A stretch of 5,179 bases of DNA. Origin: Deltaproteobacteria bacterium (GTDB lineage Bacteria; UBA10199; DSSB01). The translations under genes and the position numbers were made by a program. Below the pieces are notes generated by a model. The model saw nothing but the letters and a program-made list of their open reading frames with translations, ran no database searches and was not told the origin of the DNA. Where the stretch lies: contig JAGRNM010000116.1 of assembly GCA_020440745.1 (NCBI GenBank), forward strand, positions 1 to 5,179. The letters are read 5' to 3'. Position 1 is the stretch's first letter. Each line of letters starts with the position of its first letter. Positions 1 to 5,179 of this stretch are shown here, piece by piece.

Positions 1-51
1 AGAAAAGCCAAGTTTATAGGAAAATAAGCTATTAAAAGAAACGCTAATAAT

Positions 52-73
52 ATTTTAAATTTATTTTAAATTT
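52..73. repeat. A/T-only tandem repeat, two 11-bp units
   Basis: Two identical head-to-tail copies of ATTTTAAATTT lie at 52-62 and 63-73. Each unit contains the self-complementary ATTTAAAT or TTTAAA core. The 11-bp period is close to one helical turn, so phased A/T tracts could bend the DNA upstream of the hydrolase gene; that role is inferred. Simple A/T-rich intergenic drift is the alternative. Confidence 0.6.
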
Positions 74-108
74 AACTAATTAGATCGAAGAGAGAGAACC
101 TAAATAAA

Positions 109-163
109 CTTTTTAACTTTAAAACCAACCATACGGGAGGGAGGGTTATTTAAAGTTAAAAAG
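109..163 (+). promoter_or_regulatory. Strong leader hairpin with a GGAGG-bearing loop, upstream of the SGNH hydrolase
   Basis: CTTTTTAACTTTAAA (109-123) is the exact reverse complement of TTTAAAGTTAAAAAG (149-163), giving a 15-bp perfect stem. An inner helix of AACC (127-130) with GGTT (144-147) can stack on it across a small internal loop. This leaves a 13-nt apical loop (131-143) with most of the purine run GGGAGGGAGGG (135-145). The right arm ends six nt before the ATG at 170. The run contains GGAGG twice, but about 25 nt upstream of the start, too far for normal Shine-Dalgarno spacing, and no start codon lies at the usual distance. The geometry suits an mRNA leader structure, for example a GGA-in-loop protein target of the CsrA kind; that reading is inference. 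An A/T-rich terminator for an upstream gene is less likely because no T tract follows. Confidence 0.6.
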
Positions 164-169
164 CCTATC

Positions 170-715
170 ATGACCCCCTATCAAATTATTGCCTTAGGGG
201 ATAGCTTGACTTATGGCTATCCGTTTGGACCTCGATGCTCTTGGGTTGCTAGCTTGAGCCAAGCTCTAGGACAACCTATTCTTAATCAAGGTGTTAATGG
301 TGACTGTCTACAAGATATGTTGGCTAGATTGGATCGCGATGTCTTGGACTTATGTCCCAAACACTGCCTTATCTTAGGAGGCAGCAATGACTTTTATCAA
401 GGCATCCCCTACGAAAAGATCAAGTTGACTTACTTAAAAATCCTAGAAGAACTAAAAGAAGAAAAAGTTCAGGCATGGATTGGCTTGCCACCTCCCGTAA
501 GAGAGAAAAAAGTAGAAAAACAACTACAAACCTTTCGCAATTGGTTAGTCCGCCTAAGCCGCCAGCTTAAGGTACCGCGCTTGGATTTTTATAAAGCCTT
601 TGTCCATCCCAAAAGTGGTAGAATTAAAGCAGGCGTCTTAGAAGATGAGGTACATCCCTCTTTAGCAGGTTATGAAATGATGGGAGAAGTAGTTAGGCAA
701 ACCATTGGAGTTTAG
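170..715 (+). CDS. SGNH/GDSL-family hydrolase (esterase, acylhydrolase or thioesterase type)
   Basis: This 181-aa protein carries all the landmark blocks of the SGNH hydrolase superfamily. Block I is GDSLTYG at residues 10-16, with Ser12 as the nucleophile. The block II glycine is Gly41 in NQGVNGD. Block III is GGSND at 70-74, with Asn73 for the oxyanion hole. Block V is DEVHP, giving the Asp159/His162 pair. The family cleaves ester or thioester bonds of lipids, acyl-CoAs or acetylated sugars; the substrate cannot be read from the sequence. There is no signal peptide, so it is probably cytoplasmic. Its length suits a minimal, single-domain TesA-like or lysophospholipase L1-like member. The ATG at 170 is the only usual start codon after the in-frame stop at 101-103. 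It has no adjacent Shine-Dalgarno sequence but follows a strong hairpin. The gene converges on the large minus-strand gene with a 43-bp gap, so the two share no operon. Family assignment is secure; the specific activity is unknown. Confidence 0.93.
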   Translation: MTPYQIIALGDSLTYGYPFGPRCSWVASLSQALGQPILNQGVNGDCLQDMLARLDRDVLDLCPKHCLILGGSNDFYQGIPYEKIKLTYLKILEELKEEKVQAWIGLPPPVREKKVEKQLQTFRNWLVRLSRQLKVPRLDFYKAFVHPKSGRIKAGVLEDEVHPSLAGYEMMGEVVRQTIGV

Positions 716-758
716 ATTTTAATAAAAAACTCTAGAAAAAAACTTAACTCTTAATAGA

Positions 759-3128
759 CTACATTCTAAAACCATCTCGATGGACTTCTTCTGCTTTTTC
801 TTGGATGAGCTCTGACATTTCTTGAGGAGACAAGTTGGGAAAACTAGGATCAATAACAGTCGCCATAAAAAGGCTAGCGGCAAATTCCATCCTTACTTCT
901 TCACTAATTTTACCCTCGGCTATATATTGAGCTGTCATCCCCAAAAGAGTATCTTCCCATGTGTCGTGCACTAGATCCAGTATTTCTAGATAAGTCATTT
1001 CCTGACTCAGCAGACGGGACATATGATCAATAAAAATATCTATTTCTGCTTCGTCTAATCCGCTACCAAAAGCGACCCCATCTTCTATCATAAGTTCTTT
1101 CCAATATTGCCAATAGGCAGCCCCTGGTCGTTCATCAAAACCATCTTCATTGATAGGCGTTGATTGCAGCCGAGCTAAGAATTCGACCACCATATAGTGC
1201 CGACAGGCCTCTCTTATTTCTAAGGTAGACCAAAAAGTCTCACCATCAAGATGAATAAGATTAGTATCCTCCGTCGTGTCTAAAAAAAGAGTCGTCCCAT
1301 CCTCTAAGCCCTCAAGTATAGAAGACAATTCATTAAGAAAGGGTGGATATAAGAGAAATTCAAAAGGCTTATCATGATCACCTGTAAAATAAGGAGATAA
1401 TAAACTATGGGCAAATTGACTTTGTAAGTATTGCAAGTTTCCATCATCCATATCTAGACTAAAAGGAATAAACGCAGCTCCCTCTCTTTGAGCCATGCTA
1501 GCCAGAGCCAGAGTATTGACAAAAGCATGGGCAGCGCTTTGGTAACGTCCGCTACGGGGAGGATTGAATAAAGCAGAATCCTCAGGTGGTCCTACTATGT
1601 TTTGATCAAATAAAGAGGGCTCTCCATCCTCTGTCTCTATACCCAAAAATTGTCGTATATATTGCTGAGGGCCAAGTCTATAATCCAAATTAAGGTTTGT
1701 TCCTTCTTCTTCATAGTAAGCAATCATTGCCTGCCCAAAACGAAATTTGTCTTCATCACTTAAATCCTGAGCTTCAAAAAAATCAGTCTCTAACAAAGTA
1801 TTAAATAATAAACTCATCGCATCAATAGCTGCTTCTTCATAAAACAAAGGATAAAGATCTGTATTAAACTCTCCTAGATTTGACAAACTTAGTAAAAATC
1901 CTCCCAACTCTTTCCTAATTTCTTCTTCTTGATTTGAGCCTATACTTGATGAAAAGCCTAATGAAGAACTACCAAAAACATAACGTTCAATATTTTCTTG
2001 GGCCTTGAGCACGCTTCTTACACTATCGATGGCTCCCTCTACTAAACCGTCCAACTCGTTTTTTAATTTAGCAAGTTCAGCATCAAAGGGATCCATCCCA
2101 AACTCATCTTCTAGAGGCAAAGACAAAAACAACTTACCAATTCTAGTATTTCCTAAGTCTCTCGTTCCATCTCTAAACTTATCAACTTCAATCGGACTAA
2201 GGTGACAGCTTGTTTCAAGAAAATTCAAGAGCTCTTCCCGACGACGATCTTCATCATCTCCATCGGTGTCCGTCTCTCCGTCAGTATCATCCACGTCGTC
2301 TGGACCGTCTGGGCCCTCTGGACCTTCCGCCGTAGGTATAGGACTGGGTAAGCCGCTTGATTCCGCAATAGTGGCAAGAGCCGTTGTCACCCCAGCTAAT
2401 CCTACGCCTCCTAAAACACTCCGAACATAGGGAGCCAAAGCATTCCGCAAACCTTGCCAAGCTGCTTGTCTGGCCAAGCTAGTCGTAGCCGCCTTAGCTA
2501 AGGCCGTCTCTCCAGCGGTGGCCACCACACGCACCAAGGCTGATCCTGCTTCTGCAGCGGTTCCTCCGGCAGCCGTCCAAGTCAAGAGACTAGTAACAAA
2601 GCCTGTCCCTCCAGCACCCAAGAGACTTAAACCCCCAGCTATTAAAGTCCCTACGGCCACTCCTCCGACAGCCCATTTCCAATTAAATCCTTCTTCATCT
2701 TTTGCTTCTGGACTTGGCGACTTAAGCCTTTGAGTTGATCCTTGCTCACCTGTAGAAACGGAAGCAAAATTAGCATAGGGGGCATAGGGCACTATATCCC
2801 AACTTTTCCAAGAATCTTCCGCAAAAAGATTAATCTCGGATCCCAATCCAACAGACAAATCCAATTGATTGGCTTGAAGATTGGGAAGATAATGATCCGC
2901 TTGGTCTAAATAAACCCCCACCTCTTCAGCCACAGGGCTTAAAAAATTATGGATTCTTTCTGCCTTAGCCTTAAGATCTTCGACAGCTTTTTCTACCCCC
3001 CAACCTATCACAGAAGAAGCTCCACCCTCTTCCCATTGAGTCCTGCCCTCTTTAATTAATCGGTCAGCTTGATCGACAAGCCCTTCAAAGTCATGACCCT
3101 TGGATACACTTAGCTTTTTATCTGTCAT
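759..3128 (-). CDS. 789-aa protein of unknown family with two hydrophobic Gly/Ala-rich segments and an acidic C-terminal region
   Basis: I do not recognise the family. Residues 1-150 look mainly soluble and helical, with no signal peptide. Residues 153-182 are a hydrophobic glycine-rich stretch with small residues at 3-5 residue spacing (Gly156, 160, 165, 171, 176), like a glycine zipper. Residues 186-235 are alanine-rich and amphipathic. Residues 236-256 form a second hydrophobic segment (Gly240, 241, 243, 246). Residues 269-277 are three Gly-Pro-X triplets, followed by an Asp-rich linker to 294 and then RRREE. Residues 300-789 are acidic and probably helical, with no motif I can name and only two cysteines (308, 642). 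A membrane hairpin with two soluble flanks fits best; a pore-forming or secreted effector role is possible but unproven. The ATG at 3128 is the first start after an upstream in-frame TGA. It has only a weak AGG six nt before it. The gene diverges from the one at 3294 and stands alone in its direction. The long uninterrupted frame supports a real gene. Confidence 0.85.
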   Translation of the reverse strand: MTDKKLSVSKGHDFEGLVDQADRLIKEGRTQWEEGGASSVIGWGVEKAVEDLKAKAERIHNFLSPVAEEVGVYLDQADHYLPNLQANQLDLSVGLGSEINLFAEDSWKSWDIVPYAPYANFASVSTGEQGSTQRLKSPSPEAKDEEGFNWKWAVGGVAVGTLIAGGLSLLGAGGTGFVTSLLTWTAAGGTAAEAGSALVRVVATAGETALAKAATTSLARQAAWQGLRNALAPYVRSVLGGVGLAGVTTALATIAESSGLPSPIPTAEGPEGPDGPDDVDDTDGETDTDGDDEDRRREELLNFLETSCHLSPIEVDKFRDGTRDLGNTRIGKLFLSLPLEDEFGMDPFDAELAKLKNELDGLVEGAIDSVRSVLKAQENIERYVFGSSSLGFSSSIGSNQEEEIRKELGGFLLSLSNLGEFNTDLYPLFYEEAAIDAMSLLFNTLLETDFFEAQDLSDEDKFRFGQAMIAYYEEEGTNLNLDYRLGPQQYIRQFLGIETEDGEPSLFDQNIVGPPEDSALFNPPRSGRYQSAAHAFVNTLALASMAQREGAAFIPFSLDMDDGNLQYLQSQFAHSLLSPYFTGDHDKPFEFLLYPPFLNELSSILEGLEDGTTLFLDTTEDTNLIHLDGETFWSTLEIREACRHYMVVEFLARLQSTPINEDGFDERPGAAYWQYWKELMIEDGVAFGSGLDEAEIDIFIDHMSRLLSQEMTYLEILDLVHDTWEDTLLGMTAQYIAEGKISEEVRMEFAASLFMATVIDPSFPNLSPQEMSELIQEKAEEVHRDGFRM
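2247..2324 (-). other. Low-complexity Gly-Pro-X and Asp-rich linker inside the 789-aa protein
   Basis: Three near-identical 9-bp units (2298-2306, 2307-2315, 2316-2324) encode the collagen-like triplets GPE-GPD-GPD at residues 269-277. They run into an acidic stretch to residue 294 that includes DTDGETDTDGDDED (281-294). Its DxDG spacing recalls calcium-binding loops of the thrombospondin type 3 sort, but it is too short and irregular to assign that fold. The stretch separates the hydrophobic core from the C-terminal region and is most simply a flexible linker. Confidence 0.7.
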
Positions 3129-3168
3129 AAATAACCTAGTAAAAAAGACCTTAAGTTCTCAACACAAC

Positions 3169-3186
3169 TCAATAATTATTTATTGA
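3169..3186. promoter_or_regulatory. Operator-like palindrome in the divergent intergenic region
   Basis: TCAATAA (3169-3175) and TTATTGA (3180-3186) are perfect 7-bp inverted arms around a 4-bp spacer. The site lies about 40 bp upstream of the minus-strand start at 3128 and about 107 bp upstream of the plus-strand start at 3294. A two-fold symmetric site between divergent genes is a typical place for a dimeric regulator to act on one or both promoters. All arm bases but two are A or T, so chance is a real alternative in this AT-rich gap. Confidence 0.4.
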
Positions 3187-3267
3187 ATCCTTCTTTATCT
3201 CGGTACAAAAACAAATCAGTTGCTAGGTTTTTATAAAGCTTTTTCTGCAAAAGCCCCTTGCCGCCAC

Positions 3268-3288
3268 GCTTTTGATTAAGTTAAAAGC
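3268..3288 (+). promoter_or_regulatory. Start-proximal mRNA hairpin before the 278-aa membrane protein gene
   Basis: GCTTTT (3268-3273) pairs with AAAAGC (3283-3288). Two G-U pairs and one A-U pair extend the stem inward to nine pairs, with a three-base loop (3277-3279). The right arm ends five nt before the ATG at 3294, where a Shine-Dalgarno sequence would normally lie; none is present. The right arm reads AAGTTAAAAGC, nearly the same as AAGTTAAAAAGC before the ATG at 170. This may be a shared translation-control structure; that function is inferred. Confidence 0.4.
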
Positions 3289-3293
3289 TCTCC

Positions 3294-4130
3294 ATGGCCA
3301 AAAGACGTAAAAAAAGCACCCGAACTCGCCGTAAAAAGAGAGGATTTCCTCTTTTACAATGGATCGTCGTAGCCTTAGTAGCTATCCTTGCCTACAAGGG
3401 CGTCGACTACCTATTAAGCCAACTTAGCCAAACCAAAGACAAACCCGCTGAGAAAAGCCATCAAGATCCTTCCCAAAAAACAGCAGCAAGCCAGGCCTTT
3501 GAACCAGAAAAACAACTACCCAAAGAAGCCCTCCAAGAGACCCTCCAAAGCATCAACTTAGACTCAGGTCATCTCTTAAGCTTTGCCCAAAAAAAAGCCG
3601 GACACCAACCAGGCCCCCAAGGCCTGACGGGGACAGCACCAGGCTTAGTATGGACAGGGACTGGATCTAACCCGCAAAATCAAGCCCTAGACTTTGGACA
3701 ACTAGACACTAGCCTAGTGGGTATTAAACCTAGCCAACTAGAGGGACCTCCCCAACTAGAAGCCCAAGCCTTCTGGCAAGAAGGATCTAAAGAAGTAAGA
3801 GGCATGAAGTTATTTCTAGATAAGGACAACCGTCAGGTAGAAGCCTACGCCTTCATCACTCCTCAAGGTCTTCAATGGGCCAAGCTTAAACACGCCAGTG
3901 GCAAAAACATGCCGGCAGCCTTTGCCTTAGGCACTACCGAACGTTACAGCTACTTGCTAAAAAGCCGCCTCTACCAAGGTAAAAAATATCTTATTTTGGA
4001 AATAGGTCAACTTGATGAGCTTGAGCCCTACAAAGGTTATGTATGGACAGTGCAGGCCTATTACTTTGATGGACAAGCATTTATCTATGACCCGCAATAC
4101 TCTAAAGAACTAACAAAGCAAAAGTCTTAA
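3294..4130 (+). CDS. Single-pass membrane protein with a basic N-terminus and an extracytoplasmic domain, unknown function
   Basis: The 278-aa product begins with a strongly basic segment (residues 3-16, almost all Lys, Arg or Thr). One transmembrane helix follows at about 19-41 (LLQWIVVALVAILAY core). By the positive-inside rule this predicts an N-in/C-out signal-anchor protein. Residues 44-150 are a hydrophilic Gln/Pro/Gly/Ser-rich linker with recurring Gln-Leu-Asp/Glu triplets (136-138, 148-150, 154-156, again 239-241). Residues 155-270 are richer in aromatic and beta-prone residues and look like a compact folded domain outside the membrane. I do not recognise that domain. The start is fixed by an in-frame TAA at 3282-3284. 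The ABC ATPase gene follows after 64 bp on the same strand without a visible terminator, so the protein may be co-transcribed with the exporter and act as an accessory or envelope factor; that link is inferred from position only. Confidence 0.85.
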   Translation: MAKRRKKSTRTRRKKRGFPLLQWIVVALVAILAYKGVDYLLSQLSQTKDKPAEKSHQDPSQKTAASQAFEPEKQLPKEALQETLQSINLDSGHLLSFAQKKAGHQPGPQGLTGTAPGLVWTGTGSNPQNQALDFGQLDTSLVGIKPSQLEGPPQLEAQAFWQEGSKEVRGMKLFLDKDNRQVEAYAFITPQGLQWAKLKHASGKNMPAAFALGTTERYSYLLKSRLYQGKKYLILEIGQLDELEPYKGYVWTVQAYYFDGQAFIYDPQYSKELTKQKS

Positions 4131-4194
4131 AACAAGAAGCTACTTACCCCAACGTAAAACTTTCTTCTGATTTAAGATTTTAAAAAAACTAAAA

Positions 4195-5118
4195 ATGCTA
4201 GCTGCTCAAATTTACCAACTCAAAAAAAACTACGGCAAACTAGAAGCGCTAAAAGGTATTGATCTAGAAATCCCCTCGGGAGAATTTTTTGGCCTTTTAG
4301 GCCCCAATGGAGCGGGAAAATCCACTCTCATTAATTGCATGACCGGACTTGTCAAACCCAGCGAAGGCAAAGTCAAAATTTTTGGCCACGAAGTACAAAA
4401 AGAACCCCAAGCCGCCAAAAGCTTAATCGGTTTTAGTCCTCAAGAAGTCAATGTGGATCGCTTCTTTAATCTAAGAAAAACTCTAGAGTTTCAGGGAGGC
4501 TTTCACGGCTTAAGCACTCAACTTGCTAAAAAACGCGCTCAAGAAATGTTAGAACAATTTGGATTAGTACAAAAAGCTAAAGAACAGTTTTTTAGGCTCT
4601 CCGGCGGCATGCAAAAGCGGCTCTTAGTGGCCAGAGCCTTAATGAGTCAGCCCAAATTATTAATTTTAGACGAACCCACAGCGGGTGTTGATGTGGGCCA
4701 AAGGCATGAACTTTGGAAGCACTTAAAAAACCTCAACCAAGATGGCACCACCATTTTACTAACCACCCACTACATTGACGAAGCCGAACATCTCTGCGAA
4801 CGCATCGGCATCATTAACCATGGCAAGCTTTTGGAACTAGGAAAAACCCAAGACTTAATTAATAAATATTGTGAAACTAAAGTCTCAGTCCAAGTGGACC
4901 GACCTGTTAAAAAAGAACACTTTAGTCACCTAGACAATATCCAAATCAAAGATCAAAATATTGAAGCTTCTTCCCCTAGAGTAGGTCCTTTATTAGAAAA
5001 AATTCTCAATGCTCTTCGCCAAGATTCCGAAGCGCGAGTACTTGATGTACAAGTGCAAAAGGGCAATCTAGAAGAAGTCTTTTTAAAAGTCACCGGAGAA
5101 AATCTAAAAAAAGACTGA
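4195..5118 (+). CDS. ABC-2-type exporter ATP-binding protein, YadG-like
   Basis: This 307-aa protein is a complete ABC ATPase that would power a membrane exporter from the cytoplasmic face. Visible motifs are Walker A GPNGAGKST (36-44), the Q-loop Gln83 in SPQE, the signature LSGGM (135-139), Walker B LLILDEP (155-161) with catalytic Glu160, the D-loop AGVD (163-166) and the switch His192 in TTHY. Residues 225-300 form the C-terminal extension common in drug or polysaccharide exporter ATPases of the CcmA/NatA group, ending in the usual LEEVFLKVTGE. The stretches PQEVNVDRF, DEPTAGVDVGQR and LLTTHYIDEAEHLCERIGII are close to what I recall of E. coli YadG. The transported substrate is unknown. 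An in-frame TGA at 4168-4170 precedes the ATG, which has an A-rich leader and no Shine-Dalgarno sequence. The next gene starts 27 bp downstream and is the likely permease partner. Confidence 0.95.
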   Translation: MLAAQIYQLKKNYGKLEALKGIDLEIPSGEFFGLLGPNGAGKSTLINCMTGLVKPSEGKVKIFGHEVQKEPQAAKSLIGFSPQEVNVDRFFNLRKTLEFQGGFHGLSTQLAKKRAQEMLEQFGLVQKAKEQFFRLSGGMQKRLLVARALMSQPKLLILDEPTAGVDVGQRHELWKHLKNLNQDGTTILLTTHYIDEAEHLCERIGIINHGKLLELGKTQDLINKYCETKVSVQVDRPVKKEHFSHLDNIQIKDQNIEASSPRVGPLLEKILNALRQDSEARVLDVQVQKGNLEEVFLKVTGENLKKD

Positions 5119-5144
5119 TTTTTAAAAGGCTAAAACAAAAATCG
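5116..5144 (+). promoter_or_regulatory. Short hairpin between the ABC ATPase stop and the next start
   Basis: GATTTTT (5117-5123) and AAAAATC (5137-5143) are perfect 7-bp arms around a 13-nt loop; a U-G pair (5116/5144) can extend them. The left arm overlaps the TGA stop of the ATPase gene, and the structure ends next to the ATG at 5146. It could couple or tune translation of the downstream gene. The stem is mostly A-U and weak, no T tract follows it, and so it is unlikely to be a terminator. Confidence 0.3.
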
Positions 5145-5145
5145 A

Positions 5146-5179
5146 ATGCTTAAAGATTTAACTCATCGCAAAACAACTC
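5146..5179 (+). CDS. Start of a further gene, cut by the window edge; probable exporter permease
   Basis: ATG at 5146 opens the only frame that stays open to the window edge, reading MLKDLTHRKTT. An in-frame TAA at 5131-5133 excludes an earlier start. The spacing of 27 bp after the ATPase gene and the same strand point to the same operon. YadG-type ATPases are usually followed by their ABC-2 membrane subunit, so a permease is the expected product. Eleven residues are too few to show this, and no membrane segment is reached within the window. There is no Shine-Dalgarno sequence; the leader is A-rich. Confidence 0.5.
   Translation, partial: MLKDLTHRKTT

Noticed and set aside
1..27. Possible C-terminal end of an upstream gene (short open frame ending in TAA at 25-27)
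   Set aside because: All three plus-strand frames close within about 35 bases and give too few residues to recognise, so none can be preferred.
135..145. G-quadruplex from the GGG-A-GGG-A-GGG run
   Set aside because: Only three G triplets are present and no fourth lies within normal loop distance, so an intramolecular quadruplex is not supported.
708..758. Possible bidirectional terminator between the convergent genes (GAGTTT at 708-713 with AAACTC at 727-732, and a run of seven A at 736-742)
   Set aside because: The stem is only six mostly A/T pairs and the A run is not placed after a G/C-rich stem for either strand. Termination must occur nearby, but no convincing intrinsic terminator can be drawn.
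2005..2205. Plus-strand open frame of 66 codons
   Set aside because: It lies wholly inside the 789-aa minus-strand gene, has no recognisable motif and is adequately explained as an antisense shadow.
2518..2733. Plus-strand open frame of 71 codons, rich in Ala, Pro and Lys
   Set aside because: It is the antisense of the Gly/Ala-rich hydrophobic core of the large protein; the biased codons there remove stops on the other strand and give the composition.
3232..3237. TATAAA as a -10 promoter element for the gene at 3294
   Set aside because: No reasonable -35 element lies 16-18 bp upstream, and such hexamers are common by chance in this A/T-rich gap.
4230..4418. Minus-strand open frame of 62 codons
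   Set aside because: It is antisense to the Walker A region of a clear ABC ATPase gene and has no independent support.

Overview
The window is AT-rich bacterial chromosomal DNA (roughly 40% G+C by eye). It holds four complete protein genes and the first codons of a fifth. No rRNA, tRNA, insertion sequence, CRISPR array or phage gene is visible. The organism cannot be named from this sequence. The ABC ATPase resembles the YadG-type ATPases of Gram-negative bacteria, which gives a weak lean to a proteobacterial or Bdellovibrio-like lineage. None of the starts has a well-placed strong Shine-Dalgarno sequence; most follow A/T-rich leaders. The tetranucleotide CTAG is unusually common for a bacterium.

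Layout: 1-169 is an A/T-rich leader with an 11-bp tandem repeat and a strong hairpin (109-163) whose loop carries GGGAGGGAGGG. It leads into a small intracellular SGNH/GDSL hydrolase gene (170-715, +). Convergent to that, across 43 bp, is a 789-aa protein gene of unrecognised family (759-3128, -). This protein has two glycine/alanine-rich hydrophobic segments, a short Gly-Pro-X/Asp-rich linker and a long acidic C-terminal region. A 165-bp divergent intergenic region (3129-3293) holds an 18-bp operator-like palindrome and a start-proximal hairpin. Then come a 278-aa single-pass membrane protein of unknown function (3294-4130, +), an ABC-2-type exporter ATPase (4195-5118, +) and the start of a further gene (5146 onward, +) that is probably the exporter permease.

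The three rightmost + strand genes lie close together (64-bp and 27-bp gaps, no clear terminator), so they plausibly form one operon for an exporter plus an accessory membrane-anchored protein. The large minus-strand gene is transcribed away from it and shares its control region. The SGNH hydrolase has no evident functional link to the rest.

The points most worth a second look are the 15-bp perfect hairpin with an orphan GGAGG-bearing loop just before the hydrolase start, similar hairpins ending 2-6 nt before two other starts, and the unplaced 789-aa protein with a glycine-zipper-like membrane core.
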